64,000 nucleotides of DNA from Cognatundibacterium rivi (GCF_018139565.1 NZ_JAGSPK010000001.1:1-64000); one strand, 5' to 3'; numbered from the stretch's first letter, positions 45,758-55,582 are shown. A program made the numbers and translations. Notes: generated by a model from the letters alone, not told the origin.

Positions 45758-47425
45758 ATGAATACTGCTCACTACGTCCATTGGCCAAAAGGGCTGCCGC
45801 ACCATCTGATCGTCCCCTCCATCAGTGTGCATGAAAATCTGCAGATTTCTGCGCAACGTTACCCGGATAAAGCAGCGATCATATTTTACGACTCCGTGCT
45901 GACTTATCGTCAGCTACATCAGGAGGTGCTAGCTTTAGCCGGATATCTGCAACAGGTTTGCGGTATTCAGCGCGGCGACCGGGTGCTGCTGGATATGCAG
46001 AACAGCCCGCAGTTCGTCATTGGTTTCTACGCGATTCTGCGGGCAGATGCGATGGTTGTGCCGGTCAACCCGATGCTGATGACAGACGAACTTGATTACT
46101 ACATTAAAGACAGTGGCGCCAAAGCCGCACTGGTGTCGCAAGATGTATTTCCACGGCTAGCGCCACTCGTCGGTTGCGCGGCATTTCAACATGCAGTGGT
46201 GGCGACATACTCAGATCATCTGACCTGCGACACCACACTGAAAGTGCCCGACTTCGTTAAAGCCGCAGCCGACGTACCGGCATCACCTCAGATCACTCCG
46301 TGGAAAACAGCGATTGCTGCCGGTCTGTCACCCACGGCACATCAGGCAACACCGGATGATCTGGCCTGCATGCCATATACATCGGGCACAACAGGGCATC
46401 CGAAAGGCTGCATTCATACCCATCGCTCAGTCATGTTCAACATTGTCGCCAGTCCGACGTGGTCCGGCCCTATCGTGCCGAATAACGTCGCGCTTGCGGT
46501 ACTGCCATTCTTTCATGTCACCGGTATGCAATCCGTCATGAATGCCTCGCTTTACTGTGGCGGCACGCTGGTGATTTTGCCACGCTGGGATAGAGATGTT
46601 GCGGGGCAACTGATTACCCGCTACCACGTCACCAACTGGACGCTGGTGCCATCGATGATGATCGATTTTTTATCGAATCCACGTCTTCCGGAATATGATA
46701 TTTCCAAGCTGACGCGCGTGTCCGGTGGCGGTGCTGCGATGCCAGCGGCAATCGCACAAAAATTACTGGATCTGTCGGGTCAGGTTTACATGGAAGGTTA
46801 CGGTTTGTCTGAAACGATGGCACCATCGCATCTGAACCCGCCACAAAGAATGAAACAGCAATGTCTGGGCATTCCCTTTTTCAATGTCGATTCCCGCGTT
46901 GTTGACCCCATTACGATGCAGGAAGTCAGACAAGGTGAGAGCGGTGAGATCTGGATACACGGCCCGCAATTATTTCAAGGTTATTGGAATGATCCGGAAA
47001 AAACGGCCGATGCTTTTGCTGAACTCGACGGTAAAAAATTTTTCCGCTCCGGCGATCTCGGCTATATCGATGAGGAAGGTTTTTTCTTTTTCACGGACAG
47101 GCTGAAACGCATGATCAATGCCAGCGGATTTAAAGTCTGGCCGGCCGAAGTCGAATCCATGATGTATCAGCATCCGGCGATACAGGAATGCTGCATCATC
47201 GCAGCACGGGATACGTATCGTGGTGAAACGGTGAAAGCACTGATCGTCAGAAAACCTGGTGCAGTGATTCACCCAGAAGAAATCATCACCTGGGCGCACG
47301 AGAAAATGGCTGCGTATAAAGTGCCGCGTCTGATTGAGTTTGTCGAGACACTACCCAAATCCGGTTCGGGCAAAATCATGTGGCGCTTGCTACAAGAAAA
47401 AGAAGCCGCCAATAACGCGGCTTAA
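45758..47425 (+). CDS. acyl-CoA ligase (AMP-binding)
   Basis: A 555-residue ANL-superfamily enzyme that activates a carboxylic acid to an acyl-AMP and then a CoA thioester. Motifs: phosphate-binding YTSGTTGHPKG (about 208-218), GYGLSET, SGDLGYIDEEG, FKVWPAEVE and the catalytic Lys in KSGSGKIMWR near the end. It looks like the long-chain fatty-acid type, but the exact substrate is not known. AAGGAG lies before the ATG. Convergent to a PaaI-type thioesterase, which could act on similar substrates. Confidence 0.88.
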   Translation: MNTAHYVHWPKGLPHHLIVPSISVHENLQISAQRYPDKAAIIFYDSVLTYRQLHQEVLALAGYLQQVCGIQRGDRVLLDMQNSPQFVIGFYAILRADAMVVPVNPMLMTDELDYYIKDSGAKAALVSQDVFPRLAPLVGCAAFQHAVVATYSDHLTCDTTLKVPDFVKAAADVPASPQITPWKTAIAAGLSPTAHQATPDDLACMPYTSGTTGHPKGCIHTHRSVMFNIVASPTWSGPIVPNNVALAVLPFFHVTGMQSVMNASLYCGGTLVILPRWDRDVAGQLITRYHVTNWTLVPSMMIDFLSNPRLPEYDISKLTRVSGGGAAMPAAIAQKLLDLSGQVYMEGYGLSETMAPSHLNPPQRMKQQCLGIPFFNVDSRVVDPITMQEVRQGESGEIWIHGPQLFQGYWNDPEKTADAFAELDGKKFFRSGDLGYIDEEGFFFFTDRLKRMINASGFKVWPAEVESMMYQHPAIQECCIIAARDTYRGETVKALIVRKPGAVIHPEEIITWAHEKMAAYKVPRLIEFVETLPKSGSGKIMWRLLQEKEAANNAA

Positions 47426-47446
47426 CAGGCTGAGAAACATACGCAG

Positions 47447-47481
47447 AGATGGTGCACAGACTTAGGCTGTATGCACCATCT
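47447..47481. terminator. hairpin terminator between convergent genes
   Basis: A 10-bp stem AGATGGTGCA / TGCACCATCT (47447-47456, 47472-47481), extended by CAG/CTG inside. It lies between the acyl-CoA ligase and the thioesterase; no long T-run, so efficiency is unsure. Confidence 0.55.
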
Positions 47482-47492
47482 GCAAGCCCGCC

Positions 47493-47921
47493 TCATTTTG
47501 GATAAAGTATCATTTGCGTGCATCGGAATAAAGCGATCGTCTTTCCCTCGTATGTCACTTCGGCATCCCATAACTGGGTCGTGCGCCCAAGGTGCGAAGC
47601 ACTCGCCACAACTTCGATTTTGCCGCTACGGGCCGTCCCGAGATGATTCGATTTTAATTCTATGGTTGTAAAGCTGTGCGCGCCTTCTGGCAAGCTTGCC
47701 ATGCAAGCGTAGCCACATGCAGTATCCGCCAGCGTGATCACGCTACCAGCATGTAAGAAACCATTCGGTGCCAGTAAATGCGGAAGCACTTCCAGCTCAC
47801 CATGCGAGCGACCTTTTTCTACCGACAACATCCGTACACCAAGATGACCAGGTAAAAAATTACTGCCCAGCTGATTCAGTTTTTCGGCATGTTCTGCCTG
47901 ATTTGATAACACTTGTTCCAT
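47493..47921 (-). CDS. PaaI family hotdog thioesterase
   Basis: A 142-residue hotdog-fold acyl-CoA thioesterase. The catalytic helix region NGFLHAGSVITLADTACGYA (about 53-72) is the PaaI signature; TTIELKSNHLGTARSG follows. It hydrolyses acyl-CoA, often aryl or phenylacetyl type. It lies 38 bases downstream of the glycine-rich-domain gene on the same strand, so probably cotranscribed. Confidence 0.9.
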   Translation of the reverse strand: MEQVLSNQAEHAEKLNQLGSNFLPGHLGVRMLSVEKGRSHGELEVLPHLLAPNGFLHAGSVITLADTACGYACMASLPEGAHSFTTIELKSNHLGTARSGKIEVVASASHLGRTTQLWDAEVTYEGKTIALFRCTQMILYPK

Positions 47922-47959
47922 TGTCGTCTTTCTGTTTTTCGTTTACTGGCAAAGAATTA

Positions 47960-48649
47960 TTAATCGCCGCCACATCCACCACTGCATGATGAGCTGTCAC
48001 CACCACTATCAGCAACATCGCCAAAAGAAGTGGAATCGCCAAAATCAATACTGTCTCCTGTACTGCCACCAGAATAAAAATCTCCACCGCAGTACACCGT
48101 GCCGTCGCCATTTCTGCGTAAGGCGCTGCAATCTGGCTCATAACGAAAACCATCTGCAATATTCCATTTCGCATCCAGCGCAAACAGCAAAGGTAAGCGT
48201 GTGGCGCGGCGTGGATTAATGTTTTCTTCAAGGCAGGCAAACCACCAGGTGCGACGCAAACCAATATTACTACGCTGGCTCTCACCTAACACAGCCGCCG
48301 GTGTGTGGTGCATGTAACGGCCAAAAGCTTTTTGACAAAAAGCATCGTAGTTTTTTGTGTACAAAATGAATTCGTGCCACAAATCATCCACCACTTGTGA
48401 CGGCATAGAGATATGCTTGTATCCAGACTTCAGATACACCAAAAAGAATTGTCGCAGCGCTCTGGCCACCAGTTGTCTATCCTTCAAAGATAAGTCTGGA
48501 CGACGTTGCTGCAAGCGTTCCAACAGGCCCGGCGGGAACATATAACTACGGATATAGTCGGCGCGCATGACCCGTCGTGTACGCAACCAGACAATGAGCA
48601 ATGCCGCGGCAAGAGCGGATATCAATACGAAAATAACAATCAGGATCAT
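47960..48649 (-). CDS. glycine-rich domain (GRDP-like) membrane-anchored protein
   Basis: A 229-residue protein with one N-terminal membrane helix (about 2-22), then a helical region with VVDDLWHEFILYTKNYDAFC and FGRYMHHTP, resembling the glycine-rich domain protein family first named in plants. The C-terminal 50 residues are Gly/Ser/Asp-rich and end CSGGCGGD. Function unknown. AGGAA lies ten bases before the ATG. Confidence 0.6.
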   Translation of the reverse strand: MILIVIFVLISALAAALLIVWLRTRRVMRADYIRSYMFPPGLLERLQQRRPDLSLKDRQLVARALRQFFLVYLKSGYKHISMPSQVVDDLWHEFILYTKNYDAFCQKAFGRYMHHTPAAVLGESQRSNIGLRRTWWFACLEENINPRRATRLPLLFALDAKWNIADGFRYEPDCSALRRNGDGTVYCGGDFYSGGSTGDSIDFGDSTSFGDVADSGGDSSSCSGGCGGD

Positions 48650-48881
48650 TCTGACAAATTCCTATCTTAGAGGATATGCAACAAAGTGAATGACGGATTC
48701 AGAAGCTGAAAGGCTGATATGAACAACACGATGCTTCTGGCATTGCATTTGCTTAAAAGATTGAACGGCATTGAGTGAACGATAAAGTGCGGTTACAGGC
48801 AAGACCTGAACCGGATCGATTATTTCACGGACGTTATTTTAGATGCAATCATTTGATTAAAATTACTCAAAGGACGCCAAA

Positions 48882-50549
48882 ATGAATCTCCGCCAACTTC
48901 ATATAGGAACACGTCTCGCAACTGGTTTCGGCGTTATCCTGGTTTCTTTGATTGCAATGCTCGTTATCAGCAGCGCGCTCAGCGCACGCAACCGGCAACA
49001 GATGCTGACAGGCATAGAACTGTCGTATAGCAAAACAGCACTGGCAGCCAAGATGAGAAGCAGTATGCTGGAAGGCGGCATGGCAATCCGGAATATAGGA
49101 TTGCAGACCGACCTGGCCGAAATCGACAAACAAAAACTAATCGTCAAAAACCAGCAAAACGCATTTAACGAGGCGCGTCAGAAATTGATTGCACTCGGGC
49201 TCAACGATGCAGAGAAAAAAATTCTCGATAGCGTGCTCAGCTTAGATCAACAAGTCGATGGCCCGACCAAGGAAGCATTCAAAATGCTGCTGTCGTTTAA
49301 TGGTGAAGAAGCCGTCAAAGTTATCTCGACACAGATCGATCCTTTGCAACAGAAAGCACTGCAGGAGATCAACAAGCTGGTTGCATTGCAAGATGCCGCC
49401 TCGGCGGAACTGGCAGCGCAATCGGAAAGTTCTGCAAATAAAACCATAGGAACACTGGTGCTCATGGCATTGCTTGTTTTATGCGCTGGCATCGCTTTTT
49501 CTGTGTTACTCACACGCAGTATCACGTCACCATTACGCGAAGCCGTGGCAATTGCGAAGCAGGTTGCCGCTGGTGAATTATCTTTTCATGCAGAACCTGA
49601 AGGCAATGATGAAATCAGCGAACTGCTGCAAGCTCTGAAAGAAATGAACGACAATCTTTATCACATAGTCAGCGAAGTCAGACAAGGCACGGATGCCATT
49701 GCGATTGCGTCAGGCGAAATTTCAACTGGCAATGCGGATCTTTCATCACGCACAGAAACGCAGGCAGGCGCGTTGGAAGAAACAGCAAGCTCCATGGAAG
49801 AGATCACCGCCACCGTGCGCCAGAACGCCGACAATGCCCGCCAGGCAAACGCGTTGGTGACTTCGGCATCGAATTTTGCGGTCAAAGGCGGCGAGGAAGT
49901 CGGCAAAGTTGTGAACACCATGAATTCGATTAAAGAAAGTTCGCGTAAAATAGTCGATATCATCAGTGTGATTGATGGAATTGCATTTCAGACCAACATT
50001 CTGGCGCTCAATGCTGCAGTAGAAGCTGCTCGTGCCGGAGAACAAGGGCGCGGGTTTGCCGTGGTGGCAAGCGAAGTCCGGAATCTGGCACAACGCAGTG
50101 CCAACGCTGCCAAAGAAATCAAAACCCTGATCGGTGATTCAGTAGAAAAAGTCGGGACTGGCGACAAACTAGTCGAAGCAGCAGGCAAAACCATGAATGA
50201 AATTGTCCGTTCCGTCAAACATGTGGCGGACATCATGGCTGAAATCACCGCTGCAGGTCAGGAACAAAGTTCCGGTATTGAAGAAGTCAATCGTGCAATC
50301 ACACAGATGGACGAAATGACCCAGCAAAATGCGGCACTGGTAGAACAAGCCGCTGCCGCAGCAGAAAGTATGGAAGAACAGGCAGGCAACCTTGCGCGTG
50401 CGGTATCTGCATTTAAACTCGACACAGACGGACGTCATCAACGTCCCGTACAGCGGGTGCAGAAAGAAATCACCGACACGCCTACACCCATGTCTCTGCT
50501 TTCTGCGACAGCTGGAGCAATTGTAAAAACTCTAGGGATGAAAACGTGA
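48882..50549 (+). CDS. methyl-accepting chemotaxis protein
   Basis: A 555-residue chemoreceptor: membrane helix (about 12-34), periplasmic four-helix-bundle sensor (about 35-190), second helix (about 193-213), HAMP (about 214-268) and a long coiled-coil signalling domain. The conserved hairpin tip IDGIAFQTNILALNAAVEAA, then ARAGEQGRGFAVVASEVR, is intact, so it should couple to CheA/CheW. AAGGA precedes the ATG. I looked for a sigma-28 promoter and found none with correct spacing. Confidence 0.95.
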   Translation: MNLRQLHIGTRLATGFGVILVSLIAMLVISSALSARNRQQMLTGIELSYSKTALAAKMRSSMLEGGMAIRNIGLQTDLAEIDKQKLIVKNQQNAFNEARQKLIALGLNDAEKKILDSVLSLDQQVDGPTKEAFKMLLSFNGEEAVKVISTQIDPLQQKALQEINKLVALQDAASAELAAQSESSANKTIGTLVLMALLVLCAGIAFSVLLTRSITSPLREAVAIAKQVAAGELSFHAEPEGNDEISELLQALKEMNDNLYHIVSEVRQGTDAIAIASGEISTGNADLSSRTETQAGALEETASSMEEITATVRQNADNARQANALVTSASNFAVKGGEEVGKVVNTMNSIKESSRKIVDIISVIDGIAFQTNILALNAAVEAARAGEQGRGFAVVASEVRNLAQRSANAAKEIKTLIGDSVEKVGTGDKLVEAAGKTMNEIVRSVKHVADIMAEITAAGQEQSSGIEEVNRAITQMDEMTQQNAALVEQAAAAAESMEEQAGNLARAVSAFKLDTDGRHQRPVQRVQKEITDTPTPMSLLSATAGAIVKTLGMKT

Positions 50550-50594
50550 CTCCCGCCATCAGAAGTCTGGAAAAACAGACGATAGTCAACAGAT

Positions 50595-51458
50595 ATGAAG
50601 AAGTCAGCAGTTATAAAGTCAGAAGCATTACGTAATATCGTTGCACAGATCAGCTCGGGCGAACTGGTTTTTCCTGCCAACGTCCGGGCAACTTTAAAAA
50701 TTCAGGAAGCGCTTGATGAACCGAAATATGGGACAGACGAGATCGCCAAACTGATTATTCAGGAACCCTTGGTCGCCGCCCGCGTTATTGCCGTCGCCAA
50801 TTCCGTCGCCTACAGCCGTTTCGGCGGTGGCATTACCAATGTCCGCATGGCGATTTCCATTCTCGGATTCAGTACCTTACGTTCTGTTGTCGCCGCCGTC
50901 ATCATGCGCCAGATATGTCTGGCAATTTCCGATAATGCCATCCGGGAAAAGATGGAATATCTGTGGGTGCATTCCGCAACCGTCGCAGCAATGGCGCATC
51001 TGTTAGCACGTAAAGTCAGCAAAATTGATCCTGAAACTGCGCTGTTTGCCGGTGTTGTCCATGAAGTTGGCGGTTTCTATTTACTGTCGCGCGCAGAAGA
51101 ATTTCCTGCATTATTAGAAAGCGGAACAGAGATCGATTATCCGTCGGCAGACCAATCTCACGAGCTGGAAATCACCCGCGCAGTGCTGCAAAAATTAATG
51201 ATTCCCAAACGGGTTATGAGCAGCATAGAAAGCTGCTGGCATGGTGCCCCGGTATTTCCACCCGTCAGTCTGGGCGACACTTTATTGCTGGCGAATCACC
51301 TGACCGATACGGTCTCTCCGCTGAAACAACCTCATCACACGAAGCAGACAGTGAATACAGGCAAAATCGACTTCATGGTCGGGAACAAGTCTTTACAAGA
51401 GATTCTGGATGAGTCGCAAGAAGACCTTGGGTCCCTGACAGAGGCACTGATTCACTGA
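50595..51458 (+). CDS. HDOD domain protein
   Basis: A 287-residue HDOD (metal-less HD-related output domain) protein. IIQEPLVAARVIAVANSVAYSR...ISILGFSTLRSVV and VHSATVAAMAHLLA are family patterns; the catalytic HD pair is absent, as usual. HDOD proteins act in signalling, often with chemotaxis or c-di-GMP. It is 45 bases after the chemoreceptor gene, same strand, likely one unit. The ribosome binding site is weak. Confidence 0.88.
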   Translation: MKKSAVIKSEALRNIVAQISSGELVFPANVRATLKIQEALDEPKYGTDEIAKLIIQEPLVAARVIAVANSVAYSRFGGGITNVRMAISILGFSTLRSVVAAVIMRQICLAISDNAIREKMEYLWVHSATVAAMAHLLARKVSKIDPETALFAGVVHEVGGFYLLSRAEEFPALLESGTEIDYPSADQSHELEITRAVLQKLMIPKRVMSSIESCWHGAPVFPPVSLGDTLLLANHLTDTVSPLKQPHHTKQTVNTGKIDFMVGNKSLQEILDESQEDLGSLTEALIH

Positions 51459-51588
51459 TTTTTTATATCACCAGCCCAGTCAATCATAGCAACTGGCTAA
51501 AAATAGACTGGTCGTCTGCACGCTTTGCATTTATTCGGCATAATCAGCTTCGCATGTTTGCCCGACCAATGACTTGAAGGAAGAACAA

Positions 51589-52554
51589 ATGAAAGCATCA
51601 CATCTGTTATATGCAGGAATCCTTGCTACTGCCAGCGTATTTACGCTCTCCGTCAGTACAGCCTATGCCGCCGCACCTATGGTAAAAACTGCTGCACCTG
51701 GCTATTACCGAACCATGTTGGGTGACTTTGAAGTCACCGCCATTTCAGACGGCACGGTACAACTTCCTGTGGATAAGTTACTGACCAACACAACGCCAGC
51801 GAAAGTCAACAAAGCGCTGGGTAAATTACACCAGCACAGCCCGTTGGATACCTCCGTCAACACTTACCTGATCAACACCGGCAGCAAATTAATACTGATC
51901 GATACCGGCGCTGGCGCTTTATTTGGCCCGACTCTGGGAAAAATGCAGGCCAATCTGAAAGCTGCGGGTTATCAGCCCGAACAAGTCGATGAGATTTACA
52001 TCACGCACATGCATCCCGACCATGTCGGCGGCCTGATGAACGGCGACAAAATGGTCTTTCCGAACGCCGTGGTACGCGCTGATCAGCATGATGTTGACTT
52101 CTGGCTGAGCCAGGCCAATCTGGACAAAGCGCCACAAGAAAGTAAAGGCTACTTTCAAGGCGCAATGGCATCACTGAACCCTTATGTCAAAGCAGGTCAA
52201 TTCAAATCCTTCGACGGTGCCACAGAACTGGTTCCTGGCATCAAGACAATACCGGCGCACGGTCACACCGCTGGCCACAGTATTTATAAAATCGAAAGCA
52301 AAGGTCAGACACTGGTACTGTGGGGTGATCTGATGCATGTGGCTGCGATGCAGTTTGAGAATCCATCCGTCACAATACAATTCGACTCTGATTCTAAAGC
52401 AGCGGCTGTTGAACGCAAAAAAGGCTATGCCGATGCAGCACAACAGTCTTATCTGGTCGGCGCGGCACATCTGGCATTCCCGGGTCTGGGCTATGTGCGT
52501 AAAGAAGGTAAAGGCTATGCCTGGGCACCTTTGAATTACGCACCACAGCCATAA
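51589..52554 (+). CDS. exported MBL-fold metallo-hydrolase
   Basis: A 321-residue metallo-beta-lactamase-fold hydrolase with a signal peptide (MKASHLLYAGILATASVFTL, cleaved near AYA-AA). The metal site is intact: THMHPDHVGG, a later HGHTAGHS and WGDLMH. It resembles AHL-lactonase-like and general MBL hydrolases; the substrate is unknown. GAAGGAA precedes the ATG at 51589. A strong terminator follows. Confidence 0.9.
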   Translation: MKASHLLYAGILATASVFTLSVSTAYAAAPMVKTAAPGYYRTMLGDFEVTAISDGTVQLPVDKLLTNTTPAKVNKALGKLHQHSPLDTSVNTYLINTGSKLILIDTGAGALFGPTLGKMQANLKAAGYQPEQVDEIYITHMHPDHVGGLMNGDKMVFPNAVVRADQHDVDFWLSQANLDKAPQESKGYFQGAMASLNPYVKAGQFKSFDGATELVPGIKTIPAHGHTAGHSIYKIESKGQTLVLWGDLMHVAAMQFENPSVTIQFDSDSKAAAVERKKGYADAAQQSYLVGAAHLAFPGLGYVRKEGKGYAWAPLNYAPQP

Positions 52555-52590
52555 TCAGCTTTGTGCCTGCACCATCGCGGGTCATAACAA

Positions 52591-52625
52591 AAAAGGACGA
52601 ATCGCCTCGCGGCTTTCGTCCTTTT
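52591..52625. terminator. intrinsic terminator
   Basis: An 11-bp stem AAAAGGACGAA / TTCGTCCTTTT with TTTTTT downstream (52591-52601, 52615-52625). Serves the MBL hydrolase gene and, in reverse, slyX. Confidence 0.9.
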
Positions 52626-52670
52626 TTCCATCTGCGGTATTTTCAGCAACCAGCAATGCTGAGTGAAAAT

Positions 52671-52886
52671 TTAATAATGCGGTGGCCTTTCGTCGACGAC
52701 GGTATTTTTCTGGCTCGCCATCACCGCCAGTTCACGGATACGGCCTGCCATCGCAGCACACAAAGCTTCCAGCTCATCAATTTTTTTCTGTTGACGATAC
52801 ACCTGCGTATTCAGGGTATCGACCAGATCATCCTGTCGTGACAAACGGATTTCCAGATCAATCAGACGTTCTTCGGTATTCATCAT
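52671..52886 (-). CDS. slyX: SlyX family protein
   Basis: A 71-residue coiled-coil protein ending RPPHY, the hallmark of SlyX. MNTEERLIDLEIRLSRQDDL and the heptads that follow form the coil. The role is unknown. Two adjacent ATGs (52886, 52883) are possible. The 206 bases upstream (52887-53092) hold no gene that I can see. Confidence 0.9.
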   Translation of the reverse strand: MMNTEERLIDLEIRLSRQDDLVDTLNTQVYRQQKKIDELEALCAAMAGRIRELAVMASQKNTVVDERPPHY

Positions 52887-53092
52887 GCGACCACATTATT
52901 TGAAAGAGATCGCAGTATGCCATACCCCGGCGACGTTAAAAGAATTCAGTTCCCGGCATGTTTTCAAAGCAAAGTAATCCACTACAAAAATCAGGCGCAT
53001 CACTTTGTTTTAAAAACGCACCCGCGCTAGTCAGTCGCAACCCCTGATTGCCCGCCATTTTTTAAGAATGCATACATCATCTGTGTTCATCC

Positions 53093-53407
53093 TCAGATCG
53101 CAGTGCGATGACTGTTTTTCTCAGCGACAGATTGTTGCTTGAATTGATTTTGCTGATCTTGCTGATCCATCGCGAGTTTTTGCTCTGTCGTCAGACGTTT
53201 CGCAGAAATCACGACAGTTTGTATCCCGTTTTGTTCAGCATCGTAAGCCAGTTTTTGCGCTTCCGTCATTGCCTTCGCAGTGATGGTAACGGTCTGGATT
53301 TTATCCTGAGTACCATGATTAACAGTGTGGAAAGCGCTGCTGCTGATAAAGACTGCAGCACACATCGCGACTGCAAAAATGCTGGTGTTTTTCAGTGATG
53401 ATTTCAT
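53093..53407 (-). CDS. small exported protein with an internal duplication
   Basis: A 104-residue protein with a signal peptide (KNTSIFAVAMCAAVFISSSA). The mature part has two imperfect repeats of about 24 residues: IQTVTITAKAMTEAQKLAYD and IQTVVISAKRLTTEQKLAMD. The tail is rich in Gln. No family recognised. AAGGAG precedes the ATG, and the codon use looks ordinary, so I take it as a real gene. Confidence 0.7.
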   Translation of the reverse strand: MKSSLKNTSIFAVAMCAAVFISSSAFHTVNHGTQDKIQTVTITAKAMTEAQKLAYDAEQNGIQTVVISAKRLTTEQKLAMDQQDQQNQFKQQSVAEKNSHRTAI

Positions 53408-53636
53408 TTTATTTCTCCTTCAGTGGTTGGTTGATGTGTGTACTTTAGAAGAACGTTTGTCCAGCTGCGAGCGATATGCGACGAACTGCAGAAACGCGGG
53501 ATTGAAATTACAAATATCCGGAGTAAAGAATGCATCCTGTGCTTGCCAACACCTGCGTTTCACTGCGGCTACGGGTATGAATCCGCATCAACCGCGCCCA
53601 GCGTACAATAGCGGCTTTCTACCTGCTTTCCGCTCC

Positions 53637-55157
53637 ATGACTATCCTGCTGACGACCCTGAATGCCCGCTATGCCCACGCTTCCCTGGGGCTGCGCTATC
53701 TACTCGCCAATATGGGAGAATTACAGGAGCAGACAAAGATTCATGAATTCGTCATCGGCGCGCGCAGTACTGACGTAGTGGAAAAAATTCTTGCCTATCG
53801 CCAACCTGAACAAAAATTCATCGTCGGTTTTGGCGTCTATATCTGGAATGTGGTTGAAATTACCCAGATCGTTGCGATTCTGAAACGGGTAGCGCCTGAG
53901 GTCATTATCATTCTTGGCGGACCAGAGGTATCGCACGAAACTGGCGATCAGGAAATTATCCGTCTTGCAGACTACGTGATTACTGGCTGGGGCGATATCA
54001 GCTTTGCGAATTTGTGTCAGCAGATTTTGCGCGGTCCGCAACCTTTAATGAAAATCCATGCGGGGCTGCAGCCGCCGATGAATGACATCCGTCTGCCGTA
54101 TCAGCTCTACAGCGACCAGGATATCCGCCACCGCACTTTGTACGTCGAAGCCTCACGCGGTTGCCCGTTCAAATGCGAATTCTGTTTATCCTCGCTCGAT
54201 AAAACCGCCTGGCCGTTTGATATCGATGTTTTTCTGGCAGAGATGGAAAGCCTGTATCAGCGCGGTGCTCGCTTATTCAAATTTGTTGACCGTACATTTA
54301 ATCTGAATATCAAGACCAGCCTGAAAATCATGCAGTTTTTTCTGGATAAGCTGGCCGCCGCACCGGATGATCCAGTGTTTGCTCATTTTGAAGTGGTTCC
54401 CGATCATTTGCCCGACGCCCTGAAAGAAGGAATACAAAAATTCCCCGCAGGCACGCTGCAATTTGAAATCGGTATTCAGAGTTTTAATCCTGAAGTGCAA
54501 AGCCTGATCAGCCGCAAGCAAAATAACGACAAAGCGGCCGAAAACATACGCTGGTTATGCGAACACTCGCACGCCCATTTGCATGTCGATCTGATTGCTG
54601 GTCTGCCGGGTGAAACGATGCAAAGTTTTGCTGCTGGTTTTAACAAACTGGTTGCGCTCGGGCCGCATGAAATTCAATTCGGCATTTTGAAACGCTTGCG
54701 TGGCACACCTGTGATACGCCATACCGACGCATTCGGCTTAGTATTCGATCCGCAACCACCATACACAATATTGGCGAATAAAGATGTGCCCTTCGCCGAC
54801 ATGCAAAAACTGGTGCGCTTTGCCCGCTACTGGGACATGGTGGCGAACTCGGGACGCTTTGCAAACACCCTGCCTGTCATTCTGGCCGACGCGCCGTTTG
54901 AAAATTTCCTGGCTTTCTCAGACTGGATTTACACCAGCACCGATGCCACCCACAGAATTGCCCTTGACCGTCTGGCGGGGCTGGTCAGCAAATGGTTACA
55001 GGAAGAACGTGGCATGGAAAGAGAAGCTGCGCTGGCACTGGTATCCAGCGATTATGCGGGCGACGCCAAGCACAAACAAAGCAGCAGCAAACCCGCAGCA
55101 GAAAAAACGACAGCCAAAGCCACTCCGCAACGTCAGAGCAGACATATCGCTGCCTGA
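53637..55157 (+). CDS. B12-binding radical SAM protein
   Basis: A 506-residue protein: an N-terminal cobalamin-binding-like domain (about 1-130; ILGGPEVSHETGDQEIIRLA), a radical SAM core with CPFKCEFC (Cys176, Cys180, Cys183 binding the 4Fe-4S cluster) and a DUF4080-like C-terminus with an Ala/Lys/Ser-rich tail. The reaction is unknown. I start at MTILLTTLNARYAHAS, the usual family start; TACAAT at 53604-53609 is a likely -10 and no clear ribosome binding site is present. Confidence 0.88.
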   Translation: MTILLTTLNARYAHASLGLRYLLANMGELQEQTKIHEFVIGARSTDVVEKILAYRQPEQKFIVGFGVYIWNVVEITQIVAILKRVAPEVIIILGGPEVSHETGDQEIIRLADYVITGWGDISFANLCQQILRGPQPLMKIHAGLQPPMNDIRLPYQLYSDQDIRHRTLYVEASRGCPFKCEFCLSSLDKTAWPFDIDVFLAEMESLYQRGARLFKFVDRTFNLNIKTSLKIMQFFLDKLAAAPDDPVFAHFEVVPDHLPDALKEGIQKFPAGTLQFEIGIQSFNPEVQSLISRKQNNDKAAENIRWLCEHSHAHLHVDLIAGLPGETMQSFAAGFNKLVALGPHEIQFGILKRLRGTPVIRHTDAFGLVFDPQPPYTILANKDVPFADMQKLVRFARYWDMVANSGRFANTLPVILADAPFENFLAFSDWIYTSTDATHRIALDRLAGLVSKWLQEERGMEREAALALVSSDYAGDAKHKQSSSKPAAEKTTAKATPQRQSRHIAA

Positions 55158-55217
55158 ATACGACTCACAGACGCTGATGCTTCAGGCAAACAGCGTCTGT
55201 GGCGTTGGTGGGCAACA

Positions 55218-55532
55218 TCAGGCGAATTTTTCTAACAGCGCGGCGAGGCGCTTGCTGCCTTCAATCGCCTCTGCCGTCGTCTTCGCTTTTTCAGCCTGAG
55301 TGACGACAGAATCCGTCAGCAAAGTCACAAAAGAACGGTCCAGCGCCTTGCGTGCTGCCGACATCTGTTGCGCGATACCTTCACAATCATCCGCCGTATC
55401 CGCCTTCGCAATCAATTTCTGCACACCGCGCAACTGACCTTCGATACGCGCCAGTCTGTGCATCAGATCTTTTTTCTGTGCATCGCTTAACGCATTCCCT
55501 GGAACTATCTTTAATGGGGGAGTATCTGCCAT
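55218..55532 (-). CDS. CsoR/RcnR/FrmR-family repressor
   Basis: A 104-residue all-helical regulator (DUF156). HRLARIEGQLRGVQKLI is the family signature. The first ligand Cys is present (Cys50 in DDCEGIAQQ), but the positions of the usual His and second Cys (25 and 29 residues later) hold Ser75 and Gln79, so normal Cu or Ni binding looks unlikely. A formaldehyde- or sulfur-sensing or other role is possible. AGGAG lies seven bases before the ATG. A palindrome ATACTCTACCGAGTAT (55583-55598) overlaps its promoter. Confidence 0.88.
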   Translation of the reverse strand: MADTPPLKIVPGNALSDAQKKDLMHRLARIEGQLRGVQKLIAKADTADDCEGIAQQMSAARKALDRSFVTLLTDSVVTQAEKAKTTAEAIEGSKRLAALLEKFA

Positions 55533-55582
55533 CTTCGTTCTCCTGAGTAGTGTTTATATGAGTTATACGGGCATGATTCCCT

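Noticed and set aside
48740-48800. A sigma-28 promoter for the chemoreceptor gene (TAAA ... ACGATAA).
   Set aside because: The gap between the boxes is about four to five bases too long for the known consensus.
55168-55199. A terminator after the radical SAM gene (CAGACGCTG/CAGCGTCTG).
   Set aside because: The stem is good but no T-run follows on either strand, so I do not call it a terminator.
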